A stretch of DNA of 47,086 nt from Dichomitus squalens LYAD-421 SS1 (lineage: Eukaryota > Basidiomycota > Agaricomycetes > Polyporales > Polyporaceae), in the NCBI RefSeq assembly GCF_000275845.1, contig NW_006766919.1, positions 225,873 through 272,958 on the forward strand, given 5' to 3'. Made by a program: the position numbers and the translations under genes. Positions 23,030 to 35,088 of the stretch are shown here, one piece after another; within the stretch, counting starts at the first letter, position 1; each line of letters opens with the position of its first letter. Under the pieces are notes generated by a model. The model saw nothing but the letters and a program-made list of their open reading frames with translations, searched no databases and was not told the DNA's origin.

Positions 23030-23480
23030 CAGCCAGGACTGCATCTCTAACGTCACCTCTCTCTGCATTCCCGCTCGAGCGCACACCCACGAGAAGGCCA
23101 AGGACACCCGCGTCCGTCGCGTCGTCAGAATTCCATGAATATACTCTGGTGCTTGGGCGACTCGCTTAAGACGGCCATTCAGAATCTTTGTACTGGCGGT
23201 GAGCTTATCATCCCTCGCGTTCTGGCATCGGCTGTCTGGCAAACACCGCAGCGTGAATGTAAACGGGAACGTGGACACGTCCGCAACCGCAACCGCGATA
23301 GGTGGAGAGGAAGGGGAGGGTACGCGTAAGAGACAGGAGATGGGAGACGGACGGCCGCGTTTGGTGGGAGCAGGACAAGGAGCGCGAGCAGCGCCAGTCA
23401 CGCGTCCGCACCTTCGTCACGAGAACGAGAACGTCCTTGAGCCTGAGCAGCTACATGGGCAGACTCAGGAGCCGTCAAAG
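23030..23480 (+). pseudogene. Decayed 5' fragment of gene X (X3a)
   Basis: Matches the X1 N-terminal region (Pro-Gly-Leu-His, then CATTCCCGCTCGAGCGCACACCC, the ATGAATATACTCTGG start region and the coil-coding part at 23370-23470). The codon aligned with the X1 start reads GTG instead of ATG, and an early TAA follows at about 23050; the same TAA is present in X4. Homology stops sharply after GCCGTCAAAG at 23480, while the partner X4 continues, so the 3' part was lost or displaced here. Confidence 0.75.
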
Positions 23481-23824
23481 CTAATTTTATATGGTTTCTC
23501 AGCCCTAACGAGAAGTGAGGATATCTTACAAAGCACGGAAGACCGGAGACTGCGCGCCATATGGCGTTGTATTGCCGGATTACGGTGTGTGTATGGCAAG
23601 CTCTGGCCAGACGTGGCAGTGGATACGGTATGGACTGGTCACACAAGATGAATTTTCGTGAGAATTCGCCATCCCTTTGCCATTCCTGGCCAATCTGGCC
23701 ACGATGATGAATTCTGTCCATCCATGGTATTTTGTTGTGCACATTTGCTGATGGTCACTGAAGGAGCCAACTGAGACCCCGGATTGGGCGGCAAGCTGCA
23801 CCACCGATATGCGAAGCGAGCAGC
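23481..23824. other. Unrecognised filler between two X fragments
   Basis: This stretch, more AT-rich than its neighbours, separates the truncated X3a from the oppositely oriented X3b. It does not match X1 or the NLR units by eye, and no terminal repeats or long frame are visible. It may be the trace of an insertion or of the rearrangement that joined X3a and X3b. Confidence 0.4.
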
Positions 23825-24440
23825 AAAACGCGTCCGGTCACCCGCGCGTCACGGCCCACACCTGGAGTGCAAACATGTCCAGCGTCGGGTCCTGGGCCGC
23901 AGCCTCATCTCCCTCTCGCCTTCCTTGCCTATGACCGAGCGTGCCTGTGTCTCCGCCAAAACCAGAAGTGAGCTCTTCTGCGGTGGGTGCAGCACACCGG
24001 CGAGCCAGCGCTTGCGCCGGCGGGATAGGGTAAGGGTGGACGAGCTCAGGTGTGGGATGCGGCACGTCCTCTCCCGTTCCCGACCATACTCCCTTTCCTC
24101 TCCCTCCGCCTCTCCCGCTCACCGTCTCGTTCACGGTCGCGGTCTCATTCGTGATCTCGTTCTCTATCCTTGTCGTGCTTGCCAGACAGCCGGCGTGGCG
24201 AACGCGAGCCACGGTAGTGACTTAACAGGCTATATGAAGTCTTCACTCCGCAAGGTCGTCGACGATGCGCACCAGCAGCAGGAGCCACTCAGCCAAAAGG
24301 GTTCAAAAGGCGTGCATGGCGCTCTCATGGCGTGACGAGCGTAAGCGTCCGTGGCCTTCTCGTGGGCATGCCCTCGAGCGGGAATGAATGCGGGTACAGG
24401 TGCGGTTGGAGATGTACCTCTGGCCGCGGATTTAGCATGC
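23825..24440 (-). pseudogene. Decayed copy of gene X (X3b)
   Basis: On the minus strand it carries the X N-terminal flank and start region (24440-24290), part of the charged coil (24190-24060) and the DPTL..FALQ segment (23890-23850), with large internal deletions and frame changes. It lies head-to-head with NLR-B and is most like X6, which lies head-to-head with NLR-D. Confidence 0.7.
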
Positions 24441-24594
24441 GCTATCGCTCTCGCTATGAGATGTGAAATGCTGCGGTAGAATGCGCGGGGAAGCGCATAT
24501 GGATGCGAACGGTGGCGGAGGGGGTGGGACTGGAGGAGTCCAAAATGTCGAGGAGTCGAGATCCAGAAAGCTGAGGCTGGTCGTACCTCTGTGC

Positions 24595-25440
24595 AACTAC
24601 CGTACCCTTTCATGTTTGGCCTACGACATCGACGTCGTGACCCAAGTCCGTGGATCGTCATGCAGAGACGTCAGAAAAGCCGCAGCGGAGTCGGGGTATG
24701 AAGGAAGAAGTCCCAGAGTAGACGCCCATCAAGAGGACGGCCCGAGGCGCTCCACGGCCGCGCCAGCCATATTAGGCGTGTTCAATTCTTGTCGCTCGCT
24801 CATTTCCTCGAGCGCTTAACGGGCGCCTGCCTACCTGGATTCAAGGTCAGATCAAGCGCCTGTAGCACAGCAAGCAGAGGGGGGCAGGCGGCGGGTGCAA
24901 CATGACCACATGAGGGTCGCGAGCTGGGACTAAGGAGCGCCGCGAAAACTTGACGATTCGAAATCTAGAGAGCTCTATGACTCGAGACGCGGAGTCGTCC
25001 CGCAAGGTTTTGGGTCCAATTGCCATCAGGCTTACAGCAACCCCAGGTGAACCGTATGTATGTCGTGCCGAATCTGGTTCGGATTTGGGCGCATTGTGTA
25101 CGATTATTCTCGAGCAACGAGTCTATGACGCTCTCCCGATGTCTCCATCCACTCTCCGGACAGGTTTTCTGGGTATAACAAACCTAGCATAGGACCATCC
25201 CGTCGATCTCGCTGCACCCGCTGCCTGCGCACCTCTGCTCGCTTTGTTACAGGCGCTTGAGCTGACCTTGAATCCAGGTGGGCAGGCGCCCGGTAGGCGC
25301 GCGAAGAAATGAGCGAGCGACAAGAATTGAACACGCCTATTGTCGCAGCCCTTCTCGCGCACAACCAAACCAGCGACGGTGTACCCGACCGAGCTATAAG
25401 AGCTTGATAACCTCTGCTTTGCAGCCACTCGCACTGACGA
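24595..25440. repeat. Inverted segment upstream of NLR-B
   Basis: The reverse complement of this interval lines up with 44240-44530 upstream of NLR-D (GTGCGAGT, GGGTACACCGTCGCTGGTT, then GGCGTCTACTC and TGGGTCACGACGTC), whereas the flanking sequences on both sides line up in direct orientation. The MITE at 24775-25337 lies inside it. Confidence 0.65.
24775..25337. mobile_element. MITE-like element with about 120-bp terminal inverted repeats
   Basis: 24775-24900 and the reverse complement of 25215-25337 match over about 120 bp, starting GGCGTGTTCAATTCTTGTCG. The element is flanked by TA on both sides (24773-24774 and 25338-25339), and the paralogous site near NLR-D (GACAATATTGGC, 44349-44360) is uninterrupted. 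It is 563 bp long with no coding capacity, so it is a non-autonomous DNA transposon. The TA duplication fits a Tc1/mariner-like mover; a PIF/Harbinger origin (3-bp TSD) fits less well. Confidence 0.8.
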
Positions 25441-26149
25441 TCGCGAAGGATATCAGAGGTTCGCGCTGCGTTTCGTTTGGCATGTCTCGTTTCTCAGCTG
25501 ACCCTTTCAAGCCCCGTTCAGACAGTTTCTTTGTCCTTGTACCGTAATCCATACGATCCTTCCATGTGAATTTTCATTGAGGGCGTCGTGCTCCTGCACT
25601 GGGATAGACATCAAACACTGAGCCCAGCCTGTTCGTGGCCGTCGTAACCATAACTGCATCCTTCATAACGCTGTAGATGACTGATCACACAGCTTGCAGC
25701 TTACGCGCACGGTGCATGATTCCACTTGACACCACTTGACAGAACCTAACTTGACAGACTTCATCTTCAGCACGCTCCCGTTCACCGGAATTCCCATGTT
25801 TGGACTTTGGGCTTGGAATGAAACACCTCGCACATGAAGTGTTCCGTCTACGATCGGGGCCGGGACGTTCCAGTGGGGTTCGCGACTATCTCAGAATGTA
25901 ATCACGATAGGTCTCTGACACTCCACGATGCCGCGCTTCTGGTTCTCTGACGGATGCTGAGCGGAGAAGCGTTCTCCGCCCGGACGCCGATACCAGCGAC
26001 ACTCGATCAGACCCGACGCGCCTCTGCCGCCATAACCGTTCACCACGTTCCCATGGTGCCAGCGGGCTCCCTGCCCCCACTCAGGCTGATTCTGCACCGA
26101 CCACCAGCCGACATCCTATAACAGCCTCGGACCATCAATGAAGTCTGCT
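25441..26149. other. NLR-B promoter region
   Basis: No gene. It aligns in direct orientation with 44570-45375 upstream of NLR-D (ATATCAGAGGTTCGCGC, then TTTGTCCTTGTACCGTAATCC and GAACGTTCC-like words), so it is the shared 5' flank of the B/D lineage. It differs from the flank shared by NLR-A and NLR-C. Confidence 0.55.
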
Positions 26150-29100
26150 ATGCGCAAGATCAAGAGCAAGTTGTGTAAACGTGGACGTATCAAGCGACTC
26201 TCTCAACCACCTACGGACAAATCCAGAGTCGCGTCTATCGATGCGATATCTGCAGGTGTTGTTTCCACAGAGGTCGGTCCCCAGGCTTCCAGCGAAGCAT
26301 GTTCCACTTCGTAAACGGTGTCCGTCGTCTCACTCAAGAGAACGCAGGACGCAGCTCCCGCGCCAAGCCCCGCTGCGGATGTCGCCGCAATAAGGGCAGC
26401 CGTCGATGACGGCCGTACAGCGTTGGCCTCTCTTAGCTCACCTAATACCATCGTGGCCAAAGCGGCGACTGCCGTCGAGGCAACTCCAGAAGCTGCCGAA
26501 AGCGTGTACGAGCTGTGGAAGCCCGTACTGGAGAAGGTGGAGGTCTTTGCATCGCTTGTCGAGAGCATAGGGGACGTGCGTCTGTACCTATCGTATATCG
26601 AATTTCGGCCGTGCTGAAGATAATGCTCAGCTCCATCCTTACGCCAAAATCGCATCCACTGTTCTCCTTTCGGTTGTCAAGGTACACTGTCTCTGCATCA
26701 AACTTTTAGTCTACGCTGCTGATCTGAGCCATTCCCTCTAGCCTGTAATCGACCAAGACAAACGAGACAACGCTATAGCCAATCTTCTAGAGGCTATGGA
26801 CGACCTCTATGGACTCGTGAACAAGTCCGATCTCCTCGGTGGCTTGGATGAATATCGCCAGGTGCTGCTCAAAAATATGTCGAAGAAGACGAAGGAGTGT
26901 GCGGAGTTTATTCAGAAGGAGGCTCAATTCACGAACTTTTGTGAGGACATCGCTCGCTGGGACTGGTTGTGTTGCGTGCTACTAAGGCGTCTTCATTCTA
27001 GGGATCCGAGCGGGAACCAACGTGATATCGGGTTCACACGTAGATAACCAAGTGCGTGACTTCACCGAGGCTTTCGTGGACCTTCGTCGGTCCTTTACCG
27101 AAGCGGGAGTGCTCGAGGCGGAAATTCGTGTGGCAGATCTGGCAAATCGGAGTAAGCTCTCGCCCTTTCCCTTCTCTGTTAGCCCCTCGTTCTTATCGAC
27201 GGCTCAAGGCATCACCAACGGTTTGCCTCATGTACCCGGCGCAGGACTCAATTCGGCTAAAACTTGTCTCGCGGGTACGCGTGTGAAGACGCTGTGTGCG
27301 CTCCAAGACTGGATCAACGACCCCAAGCCCGATGCACCACGAGTTCTCTTCCTCCTCGGCGGTGCCGGGGCCGGCAAGTCTTCCATCGCCCATTCCATTG
27401 GCGTCCACTTCGAGGCTCAACACAGGCTGGGCTCCTTCTTCTGCTTCAATCGTACCTTTCAAGCAGAGCGTCCGCCAAACCGCGTGTTCAGAACAATTGC
27501 GCGCGATCTGGCGAACTGGAATCCCACCTTCCGTCATGCGCTCGCGAACGTCCTCCGTGATCAGAGCGATTTAGCAGGGTCAGTCGACATCACGAAGCAG
27601 TGGGAGGGGCTTGTTCTCAGGCCACTCAAGACGGTTCCTTGGATTGGGCCGGTGGTTGTCGTCATCGACGCATTCGATGAAAGTAGCTCCGCTGACGCGC
27701 CCGAGCGCCGTCTGCTACTGAAGCTTCTCACGGAGGGTTCCAGGGAGCTTCCTCCCAACTTCCGCATCCTGATCACATCCCGTCCCGAGCACGATGTCAT
27801 GCGCATCGTACATCCCTCAAAAGACAATCATCTGCACGTCAGCCACGTAACCCTCGATGACGACAAGGTAGAGGCGACATCAGACATCGAACGATACGTC
27901 CGTCACGAGCTCGTTCCAGATGATTCACTATCGGATGAGGCACTCCACGACGAGGACTTCCGGCTGCTAGTGACTAAGGCGGAGGGCCTGTTCCAGTGGG
28001 CTGCGACGGCCTGCAGAGTTGTTCTTCAAAACCCGGCCTTCCTCACATTGAGAGAGCGGTTCGAACTACGTCTGCGCCCGATGTTGCGAGGGGGTCCTTC
28101 TTCTCTTGACGACCTCTACCGAACAATTCTAGAGCAACTTTTCAAGCTGGAGCCAGAAGCGGCGGAGCGTTTCCGCTCTGTGATGGCACAGATCCTTTGT
28201 GCCTCTTCTCCGCTATCGATCGATTCACTGCATGAACTGAGGCGTCACGCGACTGGCACTCAGAAGGACGAAGTCGCCCTTGTCGTGGCATACATGGGCT
28301 CCCTTCTCTCCGGCGTATCTACCCGGACATTTCCTATCCAACCGCTTCACACATCGTTTCGCGACTTCCTCGTTGACGAGACTAGAAGCGGGGAGTGGTT
28401 TGTCGACCTGGCACGGGGGCATTCCATCATGGCGCTCGGTTGCCTCCGCGTCATGAACTATCGATTGGCCTTCAACATCTGCCGCTTGGAGACGTCCTAC
28501 ATCCTGAACCGTGACATTCCTGATCTGGACTCCCGCCTTTCCACCTACGTTCCCCAAAGCCTGTTGTACGCTGCATGCAACTGGAAAGATCACCTCGCCA
28601 CCACTCATCCGTCAGACCTCCAACAAGAACTGAGCAGTTTCTTGCGAGAAAAGCTTCTGTTCTGGTTCGAATTGCTCAGCCTCCTCAAGTGTGTCAATCG
28701 CGCCGCCCCTTCGTTGGAAGCCGCACTCAAGGGGTATGATGTGAGCCTCGTCGTTGCACTTGACCCATTTGTATCTTGATCTGATTCACGACCGTCATAG
28801 GACTCTGGGAGTGATCCATCGAAGAAGCTGTTGCGTGATGCGATTTCCTTCGTCCGCCGGTTTGCTGGTGTAATAGCCCAGGCCGCTCCTCACATCTACA
28901 TCTCGGCTCTGCCTTTCTCTCCGACGTCGTCCAGGGTCCGGAACAATTATCTCCCGTATTTCCCCTGCCTTCCGCTTGTCGATGGCATTCGTGACCGTTG
29001 GCCGCGGGCTCATGCTGTCCTCTCGAGGCACACAGATATCGTTCGTTCCGTGGCATACTCCCCTGATGGTCGGAGTATTGTGTCAGGATCGGATGACAGG

Positions 29101-31165
29101 ACAGTGCGAGTCTGGGATGCGGAGACGGGCGAAGCGATCCATGAGCTCTCTTGCGGCGACTGGGTTTTGGGGGTTGCTTTCTCGCCGGATGGCCATCACA
29201 TCGCCGCAGTACTCAATGATTCAACGGTGTGGATATGGGATTCCACGACAGGGGAGGCTGTTTGTGAACCTCTACGGGGTCACGAAGATGCAGTGTGGTG
29301 TGTTGCTTACTCTCCAGATGGACGTCTCATTGCATCGGGTGATGGGGATGGTCGTATTTGCATCTGGTTCACCGAAACACACGGGATGGTGAATCAGCCT
29401 ATCCTTGCCCATTCATCCGACGTTCATTGCGTTGCCTTCTCTCCGACTAGTCAATACATCGCGTCGGGTTCTGACGATGATACGGTGCAAGTTTGGGACG
29501 CCGTAGAGGGACGCGCTGTCGGGAAGCCCTTCGAAGGCCATACGAACCGGGTCACTTCTGTCCTTTTCTCGCTGGATGGTCTTCGGATTGTCTCGGGATC
29601 ATGGGACTCGACAATTCGGATCTGGGACTTTGAGACCCATCAGACGTTGAAAACGATATCCCACGACCTTCTAGACGACGTATGGTCTCTCGCGCTCTCT
29701 CCCGATGGCAGGCGCATCATCTCTGGATCTGAGAATGGCAGCGTCCTCATATGGGATGTGAAGACACATGGGATTGTCGCGGGGCCATTTGTTGGGCACA
29801 GCAGCTACGTACGCGCTGTTAGTTTCTCACCTGACGGTCGCCATGTGGTGTCCTGCTCGGATGATATGACAATACGGATATGGTCTACAGAGAAGAGCAC
29901 AAGCGTGGAAAGCCCTGGCGATGTCTCTCCCGATACATCAAATCCCGCCGTGACCTCGGTCGCGTACTCGCCTGACGGACGCCGAATCATATCGGGCTCT
30001 ATAGATGGCACTATCAACGGGTGGGACGCGGACACTGGCAAATCCATCGGCAGGCATCCGGAGGGCCATTCCAACCGTATAAATCGCATCAGGTTCTCTC
30101 CGGATGGCGGTCGCTTTGTTTCCGCCTCGGGGGATCACACTCTTCGTGTATGGGACTCGACTACGCTCCAACCCCTTGGAGAGCCTCTACGTGGCCATAC
30201 GAACTGGGTATGGGACGCTGATTACTCCCCAGATGGCCGCCGGATCGTCTCGTGTTCGGACGACGGCACCATTCGCATCTGGGATGCAGAGACATACAAG
30301 TGTCTCGTCGGGCCTTTGGACGGGCATGAAGATTGGGTCAGATGCGTCGCGTGGTCACCGGATGGCAAGCACATCGCATCGGGCTCGGACGATTGGACAG
30401 TGCGGGTGTGGGATGCTGAGACGGGGCACGCTGTTGGCGAGCCATTCTGGGGCCACAAAGGCTGGGTCTTGTCTGTTTCATGGTCCATGGATGGCCGGTA
30501 TGTACTGTCATCCAGCGAGGACGGCACAATCAGATTCTGGAATACAGAGAAATGGGAAGAAGAAGGCGAGACTTTACGCGGCCACACCGGCGCTGTGTAC
30601 AATGTGATGTATTCTCCGGACTGCCGACGGATTGTGTCCACGGGCAGGGACGGGACGATCCTGATGTGGGACGCACAGACACGACAGTCTGTTGGGGAAA
30701 GTCTGACCAATCCATTCGGAAGGATCGGTTGCCTCGCGCTCTCACCCGATGGTCGCCGTATCATATCAGGTTCAGACGCGTCCATCCGAGTCGTCGTTTG
30801 GGATATGAATGCTTTCACAGGCAAGTGGTAGCTTCTCTTTTCTCGCATCCAAGCTGAACATAGATATACGGTTTCAAGATCCTTCTGGAGCTTATCCTCC
30901 CTTCGTCAACTACAATGCTATGTCAACGAGCTCATTTGAAGGCCCGTCTGAGCTGTCGACTCCTCCGGAGTTCAAGAGATGGAATGGTTGGATCACAGAC
31001 AAGAACGGCAATCGTGTGATGTGGGTGCCGGACGAGTATCGTGACTCTCTACTGTGGCGAGGGATGGTCAAGGTCGTGGGGCGCAAGTCGCTCACCATAG
31101 AATTCCCGAATGCGTTCTCTGGAACCGAGTGGGCGAGATGTTACAAGGCTCAGACCCCCCCTTAG
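26150..31165 (+). CDS. NLR-B: NACHT-WD40 STAND protein, apparently intact
   Basis: Eight exons: 26150-26296, 26339-26575, 26631-26681, 26742-26940, 27002-27151, 27209-28740, 28801-30820, 30942-31165 (about 1519 residues). The start is the ATG conserved in NLR-D (MRK); an ATG at 26138 is four codons upstream in frame. The first intron is 42 bp and begins GC (the paralogue NLR-D has GT at that site), so it is the weakest part of the model. Domains: basic N-terminus, helical domain with LHPYAKIAS, NACHT with Walker A GGAGAGKSS, Walker B VVVVIDAFDES and ITSRPE, fourteen WD40 repeats, and the cap exon (MWVPDEYRDSLLW, GTEWARCYKA). The last acceptor differs from NLR-A/C because their acceptor AG reads TG here; the next in-phase AG is at 30941. 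If unspliced, the protein stops at GKW (30831). The N-terminal half is diverged from A/C, the rest is close to them. Confidence 0.82.
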
Positions 31166-32419
31166 TTCTACTGGCTTAGTGACTCACTAGGACACGTGTT
31201 CTTCGCCTATGCTCTCCCGTCGGCTTTCCCCTAATCTTGAATGTAACAGCAGATGTAATGTCTTCATGTTTCGGTGTGTCTCGTTATATATTGAGATGAT
31301 CCGGATGATAATGGTACCTAATACGCCGAAGCAACATGGAAGTGCGGTGCGGTCCCAAGTGTATCTAGGGAGCAACTGGCAAGTAATTCCACTGAGCAGG
31401 GCAACTTCGTTACATACTAACACCGTTGGTATCGCTTCTCAGCCAGAAATCATGATGAAGTCCTTGGACCGTTTGATTTAGTATTGCAAGATGTTCGGCA
31501 GATCCATTCTGTAATAACAGTGTTTCTTTGGCAGCAGTCACGATGGTAGCCACCCCGCCGCAGACACCGCGCCCGTTAGTACAAACGACGACTCAGACGA
31601 CGTGCCAGGTAATGGCGTCCTCGACGGCCCGGTCTCATTGACACTCTTGTGCACCTTCTCAACGGCCCATCAGTCTCGTTACGCGAACGCGGAGCCCCTG
31701 TTGAACCCGCCCCATCGATGTTTGATCTTCCACATCGACACACTCCCGCTCTTTGAGCACGCGCTCGTTGAACATTCGGGCATTGGACTCGTCGTTCTAC
31801 CGACTCTTGAGGTAGGTGATGGGGTCAAGCACATGCGTGTCACTCGAGTGCCAGTCGACCTAGGTACCACCGCGTTGCGAGGTCAGTGGAGGTGCGCAAG
31901 GAGAGGAGGAAGCAAAGGATGACGTACCTTCACGAGGCTGGCGAGGTGCACATTCTGGCCTGTGGCGTCCGGAGTCGCGGTGGTGTTGCTGTTGTCTGCT
32001 CGGACCCGGCATCTGCGACCTTTTTCAAGGCATGCTAAGTGTGAGTAAGGCCGGGAAGGACGAGGGAAGAAGCGAGGAAAAAGAACCTAGGGCTCGTTGT
32101 TGTACATGGCGCTCATGTAGCGGAGCGAAAGACAGCGCTGTGGGGGACAGTGTATGCGCACGTGCCAAGGGATGCAGCGCGAAGTCCTGAGGGAAGGCCT
32201 GTACGCGGATGTGCATGAAGAAGTGAACGAGAGTGAGTGTATGCGTGGAGTACGACACGGTGAGAGGGCAGATAGCATGGCGTTCGCATCCGACCTCTGC
32301 GTCCCTTTCAGACCTGCGATCGATTGACGACGAGCGAGGAGAGCGACAGGAGAGGGGGAAGCCACTGAATGAGCCAGGACCCCAGAATTGCACTACCGAG
32401 AGCCCTTCCACCGCCGAGT
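31166..32419. other. Shared 3' spacer between NLR-B and X4
   Basis: Matches the spacers downstream of NLR-A and NLR-C (conserved GTTTCTTTGGCAGCAGTC at about 31522, then GACACCGCGCCCGTTAGTAC). 32025-32419 corresponds to the tail common to the decayed X copies. No intact gene. Confidence 0.5.
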
Positions 32420-33348
32420 CTCGCGTGTCTACCGTGCAAACAGCACAACGCGTCCGGTCACCCGTGTCACACAGGCACACGACCGATGGCTGGAATGCAA
32501 ACAGGACCAGCGTCGGGTTCTGGGCGTGCGTCCGCGTCTCCAACAGCTCCACCATCTCCGGTCTGAGCAGGCCTCGCGACCTCCCTATCGCGCTCCTTCA
32601 CAACAACGGGCGCACGCATATTCGCGCGCAAGTTCGGCTTGAATTCCTCCGCAACGGACGCGGCGAGCTGAATAACTCAGACTCGCTGTTCGCGAACGAC
32701 TAGAGCAGGGCCGATTGTGGTCGGACGCAAGTGTGACTCGATTTGGGAGCGAAGGGGAGGAGAGGGTTGAAGGCAAGCGAGCTTGTGGCTGAGCAAGTTG
32801 GATGAACAGTCCGTCGTGGACCGGGTGGTACTAGGTAGGAAGCGGGTTTGAGGGAGGGAAGATGGTGGGAGCCATCTTTGACGGCTCATGAATCTGCCCA
32901 TGTAGCTGCTCAGGCTCAAGGACGTTCTCGTTCTGGTGACGAAGGTGCGGACGCGCGACTGGCACTGCTTGCGCTCCTTGTCCTGCTCCCACCAAACGCG
33001 GCCGTCCATCTCCCATCTCCTGTCTCTTACGTGTACCCTCCCCTTCCTCTCCACCTATCGCGGTTACGGTCGCGGACGTGTCCGCATTCCCGTTTACATT
33101 CACGCTACGGTGTTTGCCAGACAGCCGATGCCAGAACGCGAGGGATGATAAGCTCACCGCCAGTACAAAGATTCTGAATGGCCGTCTTAAGCGATTCGCC
33201 CAAGCACCAGAGTATATTCATGAAATTCTGACGACGCGACGGACGCGGGTGTCCTTGGCCTTCTCGTGGGTGTGCGCTCGAGCGGGAATGCAGAGAGGTG
33301 ACGTTAGAGACGCAGTCCTGGCTGCGGATTCAGGGAAGCGCGATGCAT
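32420..33348 (-). pseudogene. Decayed copy of gene X (X4)
   Basis: Starts with an ATG at 33348 in the X1 context (MHRASLNPQPGLRL) but hits TAA at codon 15. It then keeps, out of frame, the start-region MN..F-like segment (about 33225), the coiled-coil part (33010-32880), a Ser/Pro linker and the FALQ-region near 32490. It is the partner of X3a in the inverted duplication and extends further 3' than X3a. Tail-to-tail with NLR-B, head-to-head with NLR-C. Confidence 0.75.
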
Positions 33349-35088
33349 GCGCTATTGCCCTTGCTATGAGATGAGAAGTGCTCAGCAGCATGTATGGGGA
33401 AGCGCATGTAGATGTGAGCGGTGGCGAAGGGCAGCAGTGGCACCAGAGCAGTCTCAAGAGCATCTGCTGAGGCCTCGAGATTTGGGGACCTGGTTGTTGT
33501 TGTGGATGCCAGTGGTTGTAAGCAAAGGCCGTCAAGTTGATTAGAGTGTGACTTGACTTGCTTGTCGCTCGCAGTCGGAGACGTAGTCACAAGGGCGGTG
33601 ACAACGGCTGGCAGGAGTTTGTGTTTGGCGCGCCGTGTTCAATATGGGCGTCTATTTCTCCTCCTTCGTCCCGACCCCCATGCCAGGACTGGGCTTCCGT
33701 TTCGTAATGACAATAATCAGGGATGGTGGAAAACGAACGGCTTCGCGATGAACTCGGAGGTCAGAAGATCCTTGCTGCTCACGCGCATCGTGTTTTATTC
33801 ATTCCCACCTGACAGGAGTTTGTCCCTCTAGCTCCGCCGTGCATCATCATGAGCGTCATGCTTGTAACGGAGTACCGTGTATCCTATGATATTTGCTTAA
33901 CTTGAAATCGTGTTCTAAAGCATTGTGGTCTTCCCCTGGACTGAACTCACCTCCAATTGAGTTCAGCTCCCATCCGGCTGTCCCAAACAACATAAGTATA
34001 TAGCTGCGTCCCTCGCAATACCTCAGGAAACCACTCACGTCCTAATGTGCCACCCTTCTCAGTGTTAGGATATACAGGATGCTACATTTCCCCAAAGGGT
34101 ATCAAATCCGTGCACAATTAACCAGAGGCCGCCGCTCCTAACGCTGAGACCTTACTGAAGCCGAGTGTTTACGTTCTAGATGTCGACCGTGCGAACGTGT
34201 CCACAATGCGTGCACGCGGCAGGCACGCTGTCCTCGGGTACACCAAGGCGGCACTGTTGGTCCCCCCACATCCTGTGACATCTCGAGGCAATCAACGTAC
34301 ATCGTCATGCGCAAATCCAAGGACAAGGCATCTCGTGCTTTGAAGAAACTCTTCAGACCATCATCGAGCGGATCTGGAAGCACACCGAGCAATGTAGGAC
34401 GTGCAAGTCTCCAGCCGGAGCCCGATGAGCAGCCCGTTGTTCAGCGTGTTTCAGGAGAGGTACGCAACCAACTTTTATCATTACTGCTGTTTCTCTTTCG
34501 CTGACTGAATGCCTCATACATCCAACAGCATGATACAATCCCGACGACAGGCACCACACTCGGCGGGATCGATAAAGCGGATCTCGACCAAGCTGGAAGA
34601 GCGCTCTCGTCGCTCAAATCTCTCGGGAAACATGTGGCCAAAGCGCTCCAGTCTATCGATCCGACCGCGAAACACGTGAAGAGTTCGTACAAGCTGTGGG
34701 AACCTCTGCTGGAGAAGGTCCAGGTCTTTGCGTCATTGGTGGAGAAAATAGGTGACGTGCGTCAATCGTATCGTCTATAGAGCAAACCATGGCGGTACTG
34801 AAGGAATTGTTCAGATACATCCATACGCCAAGATAGCGTCGACCGTCCTACTCTCAGTCGTCAAGGTACGCCCCTTCAACGTGTCGTTCTACCGTGGTCG
34901 CCTCGTCTTATCTGTGCTATCAGCCTGTGATCGCACAAGACAAGCGTGACAAAGCCATGGCCGACCTTTTCGTCTCGATGTATGACCTCTACGACTTCGT
35001 AGTAGAAGCCGGTCGCCTCCCCGAGTTGGACAAAAAGCGCTTGAAGCTGCTCAAGAACATGTTGATGCAGACAGCGGAGTGCGCCTAC

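Larger units (their letters stand above)
14640..23480. repeat. Left arm of large inverted duplication (X2 - NLR-A - X3a)
   Basis: Read on the minus strand, this segment matches 32.9-42.2 kb on the plus strand in gene content, order and much of the base sequence: X3a flank, NLR-A, its 3' flank and X2 correspond to X4, NLR-C, its flank and X5. The intergenic stretch upstream of NLR-A (22036-22560) and that upstream of NLR-C (33780-34306) are near-identical by eye. Similarity is strongest around the NLR genes and weakens toward the X2/X5 ends. The outer borders are approximate. Confidence 0.85.

Noticed and set aside
23784..24335. Plus-strand protein of about 180 residues
   Set aside because: Antisense to the decayed X3b copy; the homology to X1 is on the minus strand.
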